Source of the DNA: Hirudo medicinalis
Lineage: Eukaryota > Annelida > Clitellata > Hirudinida > Hirudinidae
Direction: 5' to 3'
DNA: 64,000 bases
NCBI GenBank assembly: GCA_011800805.1
Contig: MPNW01000091.1
Coordinates: 132,408 to 196,407 of the forward strand
This document shows, in pieces, positions 47,746-58,347 of this stretch. The position numbers were made by a program, and so were the translations under genes. Position 1 is the first letter of the stretch. Every line of letters begins with the position of its first letter. Below the pieces are notes generated by a model, which was not told where the DNA came from, made no database searches, and saw only the letters and a list, made by a program, of their open reading frames with translations.

Positions 47746-49184
47746 TCAACGTCTGGAACAACATCGGTTTACTTTAGGTCGGCATTTTTTACCTGAGCCT
47801 TTTTTGTTGCAAGGTGTTTTGCAATCCACTTTCGTTTGAAGTTCGGTTAGTTGTTTCGTAGCGCAGCCGACCAATCGACCGAAGCTAGCAATTTTATCCT
47901 TCAGAAGGAGCATTTTCACTTGCGGAGAATACTCTTGCGTGTTTAGACAACCCCCTGTACATTGCGCCTGCGGGCATGGTTTAAAAGGACACTTAGCCGT
48001 CACCGGGCAACAGTCTCCTGGGAAGTTTGTTGGCCAACATGGAGTGTGTGTATCGTAGTAACCCCTGGACCAGTAAAAGTCATAACCATATGTCGGTTGG
48101 CATCCCCCTTTAGGTCTAGGCGGATGAATGAAATATTTTGTCGGTCTTCCCTCTGGTGGAGCCTCTGGTCCTGCACCCCCATCACCGTCTTTGTCCCCAG
48201 CTTTCTCCTTTTTCTTACCTTTACCCTTCTTTTTATTTTTGTCTTTGGCACTGTTATTCATATTACATGTGGCGTCGTTAGGAGACTTTCTATCTTCCGC
48301 GCCTGAAAGAGGTTGCGAGAATTCGGCAAATTTGTTGGAATTATTGAACTGCCCCCAGTTGCTTCTAGCACTTTGTAAATTGAATGGGGGAGGGCAGTTG
48401 AATGGATGTTCAAACCTATGATGTTGACCTTGAGCAATTCCTTGACAATCACACCTATCTGGAGGGCGGAACTTGATCACTTTTTTCTCATCTTGTTTTC
48501 GATTCTTCTCTTTGGAAGAAGAGGTCTCTTCATCTCCACTTTGATTTCCCTCATCTGTCTGATCGTTATCTTCGTCTGATATTGCCTCGTCATCGCTGTC
48601 ACAATCGTCAAAATCGTCGAAATCCATTGGATTGCAAACTTGTCTTTGGACCATTTGCTCAATAAGTTTTGGTACATATTTGAAACATCTGTGTTCTCTT
48701 TCATAGAAATCTTCTTCGCTTCTTGTTACCGTTTCTCCCGCTGAAAACGAGCACAATTTTCACTGCAATGGATATGCGGTCGGACTTGAACATTGTTTAA
48801 AGATTAGAAATATTTTTAACTGTCCGACATATCAAGCTTTAGCTTTGAATTTGTTGAAAAATTAAATCTAATAAATTTGGGAAGCATTCGATTTTAATAA
48901 AATTATAAATTAAAACTTAGAACTTTTAGAGACATCAAACATTTACGCACTTCAAAAAGCGCAACTTTTTAAAACTCAGAAAACTCAGTCATAACTCTTG
49001 CTTAATTAAGTTGGAATAACTTAGCATAAATTAGTTTTAGATACGTAAGCGTAAAATTTGATTTCTAAATATGATACTATAGCGCTAAAATACCTTTCGT
49101 ACGCCTGAAAAAATCCGCCATTTCAAGAAAATTTCCTTTGTAGTGAGCAGACGCCATGGCTTTGTTGAAACTATCGTTAAACAT
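47746..49184 (-). CDS. Array gene C: acidic/Lys-rich protein with Cys-rich C-terminus
   Basis: Exon 1 (49184-49094) encodes a short leader ending MADFFRRTK. It joins in phase to exon 2 (48740-47746), for 361 aa. The order is a Cys-containing helix, an acidic run (FDDFDDCDSDDEAISDED), a proline/aromatic region, a basic run (KNKKKGKGKKKEK), and a Tyr/Trp/Cys segment (YGYDFYWSRGYYDTHTPCW). A helical C-terminus (TKQLTELQTKVDC) then ends KVNRCCSRR. The last part resembles the end of gene B (LNELQKRLESCCC). No known domain or signal peptide is seen. Like its neighbours it has a short first exon and one long exon. Confidence 0.75.
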
Positions 49185-49932
49185 TTTGCCAGATCGCTTA
49201 AATTGATCTAAATTCACTTTATTTATGTTTACGATTTTTAAAATGTAATTTTTAACGATAATTGTGTTGCTTTTGTTTTTTCATTGATGACATTCCCAGC
49301 CTTATCACTCTTTTCAATCAGCAAATCAGGAAATGTAAACAAGCATCTAAATGACGTTTAATAAAATTAATTACAAAGCTAGTCTATTTTTTGTAATTTT
49401 CCATCTACATAAGAAATTCCACGTGAAGATAATATCGAAATGAGAACAAACTAATTATTAGAGAAGTAAAAAATCAATTGATGATGCAATTCCCCCTCCA
49501 GCGTGTGGTTTGAAATGGTTGAATAATGTCCTTTTTTCTAGGACTCACGGTCCTTCAGTCTGTTCCAATCCACACAAAACATCTTACGTAGTTTGCCCGT
49601 TTCCATGATAACCCACCTAAGGGCACACAATAGACTAAACTAATAATAACTCTGGAAATAAGTTGGACCTCGCTATTCTCACTATCCTTATTAAAATAAA
49701 GATTTCAGAGCATTACCAAATTAAATGATTCAAGACAGCCTAATTAATAAGCGAAGATTTACATAAAAACTTTTAGCGATTCGTCTAATATAGCGATTCC
49801 AAATATGTCAAGCTTCACTCGCATAGTATCAACATTTGCAGACTTCAACTGAAAGAAACATTTATTATCCAAGGTTTTGATTTAAAATGAAAAGTTATTA
49901 TTCCAAGGTCATGAACCTCGTAATCAGTTTTT
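48756..49932. other. Gene C 5' region and C-D intergenic
   Basis: Apart from gene C exon 1 there is no coding evidence. The spacer between C start and D stop is about 750 bp. Confidence 0.5.
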
Positions 49933-51574
49933 CTAGGCTTTACCTTTTCCTCTAGGCTGTCCTCTCTCACAGCCCTCCCCCTGCATACGCCGAAAGAGGA
50001 GTTCTGATGGATCGTCCTTATATTCTTCGGGCTTGGGCTTCAACATGACAGTGGTATGGGCAACGCAGTTACATCGCAGCCTTTCCATTCTGTCGGTCTC
50101 CTCAAGATCTTTGAATGCCTTTAAGACGATTTCGTAGTAGGTTGTCCAATGAGGCGCGCATGGATTGATCTTATCTTCCGACTTGGTTGCTCTTCTTTTG
50201 CAAAAATTGATTCTTTTCGGTTTGGGACGTTCTTCTTCAGGTTCTTCTTTTTTTTCGACTGGCTTAGCTTTTGCCTTCTTTTTTTCGTCTTCAGCTGCTG
50301 CAGCTGTTTCTGGAGGTTGGCTTTTGAGATCCTCTTTGGAAGGAGCGGAGCCTTTCTTGTCTTTAGAACCTTTTTTGTCAGACTTTTTATCGGATTTCTT
50401 ATCAGATTTCTTATCGCCCTTCTTGTCGCCTGCTTTTTTGTCACCTGCTTTTTTGTCGCCTGCTTTTTTATCACCCTTCTTATCGCCCTTCTTGTCACCT
50501 TTCTTGTCACCTTTTTTGTCTCCTCCTTTTTTGTCACCACCCTTCTTACCACCTTTCTTGTCTCCCTTTTTGCTACCTTTGTCCTCCTTTTTTGCTCCTT
50601 TGTCCGTCTTTGATTCAGATTTTTCTAATTTTTTGCTTTTCTTGCTTGCTTTGCTGTCAGTTGATTTGATGCTTTTTTTATCTCCTTTATTGCCCTTCGG
50701 ACTTCCTTTAGGAGAAGCCGTCGCTGGACGATTGCAATTCCAGTTGGTTTTTGATCCCCGAGGAGCGACAGTTAATTGACTTTTAGAGACATTGGCTACT
50801 TCTGCTAAATCTTCATTGCTGGCGCCAGTAAGCCTTTCCATTGTTTTGTTTGTTTCGCTTTCAAACTTGGAAACGCTTATTAAAAGGTGCTGTATTGGAA
50901 AGGGGCTTAAGATATCGCCAGTTGGGTAGCAGCATATCGTTTTAAGACAATCATCAGTCACAAAATGCAGATTACAGACCTAAAAGTGAATAAGAGTTGT
51001 TCGGTAAAAATATAAGCAATTGTTTTCAATTTGTAAATCCTTTTTAGTTATTATTATTCCATAAATTTTTATTTATTTATTCTTGATTAGGGTTTTTACG
51101 AGAAATGTTGTGATCTTGGGGGTTGTTATTTAACGTCACAAATTGATGATTACGACGAGCTGAAAATGAATCACAATTGAAACAAACTTTTCAGAAATTT
51201 AATATTTTTTGTCAGATTTTTTGTTAATAAAATCAGAACGTTGTGTGTTTTGGAAACTAAAAAAGAATAGGCGGTTAAGAGCTCAAGAAGGTCAGTTAAA
51301 ATCATCAGCCACAAAATAAAAATCTTTAAAAATTAAAATCAATATCTTTTATACAGGCAGTATTTCAAGCAGGCTTGGCTTAGATATCGTAGAGATGACT
51401 CCCAAGTTTACATTACAATTTCATGTCAAACTAATGTAAAGAATCTAAATTTAACAATAATAAACTTAATTACAAAAATTAATTAACGTCTTCGCCAGGG
51501 TTACAACGATATTAATCCTATCTAACCTTTCTTCTAAACCGATGGAGAAAAGTTTCCGGGGTGACAACATTCAT
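49933..51574 (-). CDS. Array gene D: GDKK-repeat protein with shared C-terminal Cys domain
   Basis: Exon 1 (51574-51527) encodes MNVVTPETFLHRFRRK. It joins in phase to exon 2 (50979-49933), for 364 aa. After a Cys-containing N-terminal part there is a long Lys/Gly/Asp block, with about a dozen GDKK, SDKK or AGDKK units (roughly residues 120-210). The last 87 residues form a compact domain with CAP, YYEIVLKAFK, CNC, MLKPKPEE, LLFRRM and a final Cys. The same pattern ends gene E, so the two are paralogues. Repeat content and strand match the rest of the array. The repeated tract is disordered and strongly basic; nucleic-acid or tubulin contact is conceivable, but nothing in the sequence proves it. 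Confidence 0.75.
50980..51526 (-). other. Intron of array gene D
   Basis: AT-rich, with donor AAG|gttaga and acceptor cacttttag. No other feature is seen. Confidence 0.6.
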
Positions 51575-52000
51575 TTTGTACGAATTTTGTAATGCATAAA
51601 ATTCTAATTAAGGTTGTTTTTAATGTTTGTTTATGTTTATTTATTGATAAACCTCATCACATATTTTCTGTTTTCCATTTTGCGAATTAAAAGCCAGCTG
51701 GCAGATAACACGTTGTTTTTAGACACGTCGTGTGGATGTCAAAGTAAATTTAGAGCCATTGCATTATCTCAAACAATATATATGATTTATTATTAAATTA
51801 ATTCCATACAATTTATAAGATTCAATTTAAAATTAATTTCAAACAATATATATGATTTAATTAATATCTTATATAATATATATATATAATTTAATCAATA
51901 GTTCAATTTAATATTGAATAATAACAAATCATGACAATAGAAACGTTCAACTTCAGCGCAAAACGACGTGAGTAACTTTGTTCTTCTCGTATTTCATCGC

Positions 52001-52765
52001 TCAGGGACACCTGCCTCCACTCGTCAAACGTTTGAAAAATTCATCAGGTTCCTCCACCTTTTTCGGCTCCTCTTCTTTTGGAATCAGCATTTTTTCGCAG
52101 TTGCTGGCGCAAGAGCAATCGAATTCATCATTTTTTTTTAAGTTTTTCCCTTTGAAAATTTTCTGAACAACAAGATCGTATGCACGGGCCTGAGGAGCGC
52201 ATTCACTCAAAACAATTGATTTCTTCTTTGGAGTTTTAGTGCAAAAGGATGGTTTGGCGGGTCTATCCTCAGGTGTTTTGTCATCTACCTGCTTCTCTGC
52301 TCTTTTACTTTCTGCTTGTTTCTCTAGTGACTTTTTGTCGGCAGGTTCTTCATGTCTAGATCTTTCTTCATCTCTAGATTTCCTTTCCTCTTCTTTGGCT
52401 TTATCTTCTTCTTTTGGTGCTTTATCTTCCTCTTTCGGTGTCTTCGCTGCACTTGCCTCGCTGCCACTTTGAGAGGTTTGTTTCTTTGCAGCTGGTTTAC
52501 CGGCTGGAGTGGGGGGTTTTGCAACGGCACCTGTAGAACCTGAGGGAGTCCCTTTAGAAGGAGGCTTGGTCGTTCCTGCGCTTCCTGGAGATTTCGATGG
52601 AGGAGCCGATTTCTTAGATGTGGTTTTAGAAGATTTTGTCTGGGTTTTTGAGTTATTGTTCCGGTTGTCCTTGGAAAATGTTCGACGAATGATTGAAGAA
52701 AACAAGAAAAGGCCATCAAGTTTCGTGAGCACGACTCCGATCATTCGAGTTTCCTCAACTCCCAT
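52001..52765 (-). CDS. Array gene E: Ser/Lys/Glu-rich paralogue of gene D
   Basis: One frame of 254 aa from an ATG at 52765. The first 30 residues are partly hydrophobic (GLFLFSSIIRRTF). They may be real or a read-through intron, because a pyrimidine-rich acceptor-like stretch lies there. The middle is low complexity: Ser/Thr/Lys/Pro-rich, then repeated KEEDKA units and a charged region. The C-terminal 85 residues match gene D in order: CAP, YDLVVQKIFK, CSC, MLIPKEEE, FFKRL and a terminal Cys. It sits about 430 bp from gene D's start on the same strand, so tandem duplication is likely. The function is unknown. Confidence 0.75.
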   Translation of the reverse strand: MGVEETRMIGVVLTKLDGLFLFSSIIRRTFSKDNRNNNSKTQTKSSKTTSKKSAPPSKSPGSAGTTKPPSKGTPSGSTGAVAKPPTPAGKPAAKKQTSQSGSEASAAKTPKEEDKAPKEEDKAKEEERKSRDEERSRHEEPADKKSLEKQAESKRAEKQVDDKTPEDRPAKPSFCTKTPKKKSIVLSECAPQARAYDLVVQKIFKGKNLKKNDEFDCSCASNCEKMLIPKEEEPKKVEEPDEFFKRLTSGGRCP

Positions 52766-54060
52766 ATTGCCCGGTTATCATAAATTCAGAATTTCCCTTT
52801 TACTTAAATACATCGTCCTTACAAGGATGGCCAAAGCAGTCATACCTACCAGCACGTTTGTTTACTGACCGTTACCAACCATTGTCATTATTTGAATCTG
52901 AAATAAACTAAACTTTGTAGTTGTTTATGAAACAGCAACTTTTTCATTGAAATGTTTTTATTGCTTCATTTTTATTTCAGTATTTTCATTTTGATGACGT
53001 TTCGATTTTTTATGTCCAATTATTAGATTTCTCACCGACCATGGTAATGTTGTATTGGTTTACGTCAGATGATTTATTGGAGTGTTTCATTCGCGTAGCG
53101 CATTCTACAAACATTCAATCATCCAAGTTAAAACGACGTCCTTCATTACATCTTTTTCTTTCCCTTTTTTTTTAATTAACGAAATTTAACTGAAACACTT
53201 TGAGTTCGTTTATAGAGTTCAGATTTTAAGGGCGTTCAGTTATGCGAAAATTTGCAAAAGTCTCTTAAATTTAACACTTCACACACCTAGTAAGAGATTT
53301 AAAACGGTTTCAGTGTTACATTTCAGTATCATTTCATATACTTTTAACCAAAATTACGTGCCCAATAAAAATGAATTTTTAGGATTTTCTTTCGGGAAAG
53401 AAACTTCAACAAATAATAATTTTCATTAACAAATTAGACTTATTGGGAATACGATACTCAAGAAACTGTTGAGTGAATTGTTGAATTCATCTTCTGCCAG
53501 TTAAAAAAAAAACTTCAAAAGGGGGAGATGCAAACGTACTTCATTTTTGTGTCAGTGCGAGCTGGGTTTCGAACACAGCATATTACGACTGTTGCCATCA
53601 TCACCGCCTGCAGGAACGAAAACGTCAGAGCTAACTTGTTGGATTCATCTCCCGCTTGTTAAAAAAATGTAAAAAGGGGAGATTTTCCTAAGAATAATTT
53701 ATGGGACAACAAAGTTGCAAAGAAATTTCATTCCCTCGTTAAAACTAATTCTATTTAAATCATGAAAACTCTTATTCTGATGATTATTCTTTAATCTCTT
53801 AGAAATCCAAGTGGTCTCTGAATCAAGAAAGATGTGTTTACCGCAAGGACAAGGAGTACATTTGAGATCGCCTTAGCCAATAAAGAATAAAGTAACTAAT
53901 TAAAAATTAAGCCACTTCTTAGTCGATAATATCAGAAGCTCGATAGATTTGTTTTCAACTTATCCAAAATTTATGTTCTCTTTCCAGAACTAGTTAAATA
54001 AATTTCTTTGATACAATTTGTTCCATTGAATTATTTGTTGTGATAATATTAATGATAATA
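52766..54060. other. Intergenic spacer with a repeated purine-rich motif
   Basis: No gene seen. It contains the direct repeat pair at 53477-53529 and 53638-53682. Confidence 0.5.
53477..53682 (-). repeat. Direct repeats flanking a tRNA-like B-box motif, possible SINE
   Basis: Two similar ends (53477-53529 and 53638-53682; both run GTTG-ATTCATCT, then GTTAAAAAAA, then GGGGAGAT). Between them the minus strand has GTTCGAAACCC, which matches the pol III B box. No clear A box or A-tail was found, so a SINE is only one possibility. Confidence 0.25.
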
Positions 54061-54117
54061 CTACTACTAATAATGATAATAATAAAGATCAATTCCTGAT
54101 AAGCAAAATGGTGATGG

Positions 54118-54905
54118 AACATGCAAAAATGCACAAAAGATAGCATAGCCTGGATAGACTATAGAAAAGCATTTGACAGTGTCAAGCATTTTACATTTGA
54201 CCTGAGAACCAACAAGATTGTCATGAAGAGAGGAATTTTTTAAAGGAGATTCTTTGTCACCACTGTTGTTCTGTTTGGCCCTCATGCCCTTCTCAAACAT
54301 CCTCAACCAAATCAAGAACGGATACAGCATCGACACAAACAATAAGATAAGTCACTTACTGTATGTGGATAATTACTTAAATTGTTTGCGGCAAACAAAG
54401 CTAGATAGCAAGACATATCATTGGTCGATGGATTAACAAGAGACATAAGCATGGAGTTTGGACTGGACAAATGTGCCATAATGGAAATAAAAAGTGGGAA
54501 ACTGGTGCAAAGTGAAGACATCAAACTCCAGAATAAAATGGAAATACGAAGCTTAGACCCCAATGAGATGTACAAGTATCTAGGAATGGATGAAAGTGAT
54601 GGAATTATAAACTTGCAAATGAAAGAAAAGTCAAACAAGAATACTATCGACGAGTGAGACAAATCCTTGGAATACAGCTGAGCTTTAAAAACAAAATAAC
54701 AGTCATAAACAGCATAGCAATCCCAGTCATGATGTACAGCTTTAGAGTTCTTGATTGGCTGCGGCCTGAAACCCAGCAACTGGATAGAAAAACCAGGAAG
54801 AAATTGACCATGGGAGGCGTCCACCATCCTAAAGCTGATGTTGACAGATTGTATGTCAAACGAAGAAATGGAGGAAGAGGTCTTCTTGAACTTGAAATGT
54901 TTTAT
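54118..54905 (+). mobile_element. 5' part of an R4/Dong-like LINE, RT relic
   Basis: Frames in order: AWIDYRKAFDSV, then GDSLSPLLFCLALMPFSN, HLLYVDN (catalytic box degenerate, VDN for MDD), NEMYKYLGM, and LDRKTRKKLTMGGVHHPKAD followed by RRNGGRGLLELE. Stops and shifts show it is dead. The matching endonuclease end occurs at 56420-56600, beyond an inserted second LINE. Confidence 0.8.
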
Positions 54906-55540
54906 AAGTCCGACTTTGGAATTGATGGCCTTGCATTCTCTTGGATACAATCTTACCTTTCTAACAAAACCCAATATGTGAAACTTGGCAACCACTCCTC
55001 CTCTCCAGTTGAACTTCTTGCTGGTGTTCCTCAGGGCTCTGTCCTGGGACCTCTGCTTTTCACAACTTACACTTCACCCCTGTCCAACATAATTCATGGC
55101 TTCGAAGTATCTTTCCATCAATACGCAGATGACACAAGTCTCTTCTCTATCCTCTCCAGCGANAATTGCACTGGCTACCGATCCATAATCGCATCATCTT
55201 CAAAATCGCCCTCATGACATATCGAACTCTCGCGACATCCAATCCACCCTATCTCCAACACCTCCTTTTCCGCCGTCATACATCTGGTCTCGCTCATCTT
55301 CCACCATTCAACTACACCAACCAGTTCACAAATCATCCCTCATCAACAGAGGCTTCTCGCATGCCTCTCCTGCTGTCTGGAATGCCTTACCTCCAAGTAA
55401 GAGATCAACCATCCCTGGAGCTCTTCAAAAGTCACCTGAAAACCCACCTCTTCAGGACACCAACATGAAGCTAATGAAGACAAAGGCGCCTCTGACGCTA
55501 TGCAAATGGCGCATTATAAATTAACTATTATTATTATTAT
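54906..55540 (+). mobile_element. L2/CR1-like LINE inserted in the R4-like element
   Basis: Starts with FGIDGLAFSWIQSYLSN, then GVPQGSVLGPLLF and QYADDTSLF, and breaks at a single N (55163). After the N comes the terminal domain (LHWLPIHNRIIFKIALMTYR, later SLELFKSHLKTHLF) and a 3' UTR ending in ATT repeats. About 200 residues normally lying between these blocks are missing at the N, so the join is not contiguous. Confidence 0.82.
55163..55163. other. Single-N scaffold join
   Basis: One N within the LINE, with the middle of the RT ORF missing across it. Confidence 0.9.
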
Positions 55541-55550
55541 TATGACATTG

Positions 55551-55632
55551 TTAGGTTGGCAACTAAGTTCCCTCCGTTTTGCGGAATGTTACAATGTAAA
55601 AAAATGGCGGGAATGCTTAGTTGCCAACCTAA
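55551..55632. mobile_element. 82-bp mini-mariner (MITE) with perfect 17-bp inverted repeats
   Basis: Begins TTAGGTTGGCAACTAAG and ends with its exact reverse complement; about 48 bp lie between. End sequence and size resemble mariner-derived miniatures such as human MADE1. The right flank is TA. The left flank is not TA unless the terminal TTA itself contains the target dinucleotide. Confidence 0.82.
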
Positions 55633-55836
55633 TATAATATAATTAATATTATAATAATAATAATAATATAATAATATTATATAATATAATGATATTAAAT
55701 AATAAACCATACCTTAAACCTCACCCAACAAATTTAAAGTTCATTTCCAATTTTGAAAATCGTTTCAAACAAATTTATAAATTATAAATAAACCAATTTA
55801 AGGAAAAATTGAACTTCTCATAAAATAAATCACAAC

Positions 55837-56014
55837 CTGAATCCTAAAACTTGGATCTGCATTCAAGTGATTGAATATTTTCTGCATGTTGTCCCACTGG
55901 ACATCCCAGTTGTGGTTGGAAGAAAAACTGAAGTCATCCCCAACAATCAGCAAAACGTTGTCATGTTTGACAAACTGGGCTTTCTTCCTCAACATGTCGA
56001 GCAATGCGAGCGAC
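55837..56014 (-). pseudogene. Isolated exon of an alpha-mannosidase II gene
   Basis: Minus strand, bounded by an acceptor (atttcgag|G) and donor (CAG|gttgtg). The 178-nt exon encodes LLDMLRKKAQFVKHDNVLLI, then VGDDFSF, WDVQWDNMQKIFNHLN and ends FRIQ. This matches the glycoside hydrolase family 38 segment with the GDDF motif that contributes active-site aspartates in Golgi mannosidase II. No other exons of the gene were found in the window. It lies in the short contig between two single-N joins, so it is probably a real exon misplaced by scaffolding rather than a gene of this locus. Confidence 0.72.
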
Positions 56015-56282
56015 CTCGAAATAAATGTTAAGAGCGGCAAATGTCGAATTGCGAAGAGAGTGGATGATCTGACGGAAAGGACGCTTCTGCATTCTTTAAG
56101 TCATGCATTTCATTCATTATTCATTTATTTAAAGCAAATGGAAACGAGGAAAGTTCAATACAGCCATTGCCTGATGCAGCAGAACAACATCGATGGTGAT
56201 GCATAGATTCCAGCAACACAAATTATTACTTAAGGTTCAACAAATATTATTCAATATTTAAAATCAATTATTAATTAGTATT

Positions 56283-56283
56283 N
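56283..56283. other. Single-N scaffold join
   Basis: One N, followed directly by a second copy of the LINE 3' end. Confidence 0.9.
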
Positions 56284-56413
56284 GAGCTCTTCAAAAGTCA
56301 CCTGAAAACCCACCTCTTCAGGACACCAACATGAAGCTAATGAAGACACAAGGCGCCTCTGACGCTATGCAAATGGCGCATTATAAATTAACTATTATTA
56401 TTGTTATTATCTC
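56284..56413 (+). repeat. Second copy of the L2/CR1-like LINE 3' end
   Basis: Nearly identical to 55411-55540 (GAGCTCTTCAAAAGTCACCT through the ATT tail, with two extra bases and one substitution in the tail), in the same orientation. Confidence 0.9.
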
Positions 56414-56610
56414 AAAAGACACAACAAAGTAGCGAGTTACATCCACTGGACTGCCAGTAGGGCGTTTGAAATTGCAGTGGTTGAGAAATATTATATGCAT
56501 GAACCAGTCAACGTCATCAACACTGCCGTCACCATCATGTGGGACTCACCGGTCATCACTGATAGAACAATCAGGGCCAATAGACCTGAATTTTTGAATT
56601 GCCGTTTATG
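56414..56610 (+). mobile_element. R4-like LINE endonuclease (REL-endo) fragment
   Basis: The frame reads RHNKVASYIHWTASRAF, then HEPVNVINTAVTIMWDSP and ITDRTIRANRPE. This is the pattern of the restriction-like endonuclease end of R4/Dong-type elements. It is the missing 3' part of the element at 54118-54905. Confidence 0.72.
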
Positions 56611-56990
56611 TAGCGGTGTAGTCTGGGTTGCGAACACGACACACACTGTGTCTACCAATTTCCGATAAACAGTTCCAAATTTATTAGGCCTACACCGTCT
56701 CAAAAGACTAATTTTGAGCCTAAAATTAATCAAGCGGCCATTCGAATTTATTGTTGCAACACACACGTGTTCCTACACCTAACCAATACATTTTTACTGA
56801 CGTATAGAAAAATTTTATGCTTTGGGGAGAGAACTGTATTGGAAAAAGTTTAATGCCAAATGAGGAAATAAGATTATTGAGCATGTTATCATTCGATTCT
56901 TAGAATTCAACTGAATCATAGTTTGCAGGGGTGGCTTATTGTTTAATACGCATAGATTGCAAAAGATTGTCATCATGAGTTGATGCTTCT

Positions 56991-58347
56991 TCAGAAATCT
57001 TCGCACTCGTCGTCGTCGTCGTCTTCATCCTCTTCATCGCAAAGTATTCTTTTACAGCCATCTGGACAATATTCAGAGCAGAGCTGAACAGATGATTTCT
57101 TAGCGGAACCAATCTCATTGCAGGTGCTGTGCATGAGGAAGTTTCTGAACTGAGTGAACGACATTCCAGAAGGATGGTCCTGCTCCGGTTCGCAGTAACC
57201 TTCGCGATTTTTCTTGCATTCCACTTCCTGACTCTTGCGGGGTTCCTTCATCTCGCCCTCTTTGTACTGTTTCGAAACTCGCCTTGAAGTCGAGTGCCCT
57301 TGAGGCTGGCCTTGAGGATGGCCTTGTTCGGTCTTGCTTCTTCGTCTGTCCTCGGAAAATTTCTCTTTCGATGATTTCAAATTATCCGACGAACGTTTCG
57401 GGGTCGCTACCTTGGGGGAACGACCTCCTACGTCTGTCTTAGAAGCCTTGTCCACGTCAATGCTGTACTTGAGTGGGTGGCCGTCACCGTGATGGTGTTT
57501 CTTTTCAATGGATTCCTTGCTGTTAAAAAAGTTATCCAGTTCGTTCTGAGTCAGTTTGGTCTTATAATAAGGATCCATCAGACGAATGGCATCAATCTTC
57601 TCCCTCAGGCGCTGCAATGTCGGAATTTCTTCACACTGCTGAGGAGGTTCAGCAGAGATGAGATGCCTTGAAAAACTTCCGTAATGTTTGGACTGGTACT
57701 TGTTGTATCTCGGAGTGATTTCTTCCATGAAATCCCCGTGCTCCTCTCGATCATTTACTTCGAAGTGTGGGCGATGCTTCTTGTGGCTGTAGTGGTGGTA
57801 TTTCTTGCTTTTGCGGCCTGAAAGTCACAAAATTCGATATTTTGATCTGTTGGCTTATACGTTGTTCAACTTTTACTGCGACAAATTAAATTAAATTCCG
57901 AGTAAATTGTTTGAGTTTAATATCAACAAAATTAAAATCGAGTTAAAATTCAATATTTAATTGCTAAAGTGTAAAGCTTAAATTGAAAAAACAGACTTGA
58001 TGATCTGTTGTTGGCACGAGCCTCATCACTTCGGCTCTTGCTCAGATATTTGTCCTTTGATCTTTTGCCAGTGATGACTCGATCGTGTAGTGCTTAAAAT
58101 CACAAGAAGATATCCATAAAAGGCTCTATGAGTTAGATTTAGCTGCTGACTTAATGTTTTAAAGGCCTTCGATTTTCAATATCCTTGCTACACAATCTTT
58201 CATTTACAAAATAAATCTGTTAATGATTGTCAATCTTATTTATTTATTCAAATAATTAATTAAGAGCATACATCAGATTTCAGTAGGTAATTGACCAATT
58301 AGGAACTTAATTTGCAATCGAATCCTACCGATCGCCGAAGAATCCAT
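56991..58347 (-). CDS. Array gene F: charged protein with Cys and poly-acidic tail
   Basis: Coding exons are 58347-58329 (MDSSAI), 58092-57997 and 57817-56991, in phase, for 313 aa. It begins basic (KRSKDKYLSKSRSDE) with a His/Lys/Tyr run (KKYHHYSHKKHRPHF). It continues with a helical segment (LQRLREKIDAIRLMDPYYKT), a Ser/Lys-rich middle and GQPQGHS. Near the end is FTQFRNFLMHSTCNE and a Cys group (CSEYCPDGCKRILC). The last residues are almost all Asp/Glu. The donor after exon 2 (TCAA|gtctgt) is weak. No family was recognised. Composition, strand and short first exon place it with the other array genes. Confidence 0.72.

Noticed and set aside
50121..50779. Leu/Phe-rich plus-strand frames and Arg/Lys minus frame over gene D
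   Set aside because: Alternative-frame readings of the GDKK repeat; they lack splice logic and similarity to gene E.
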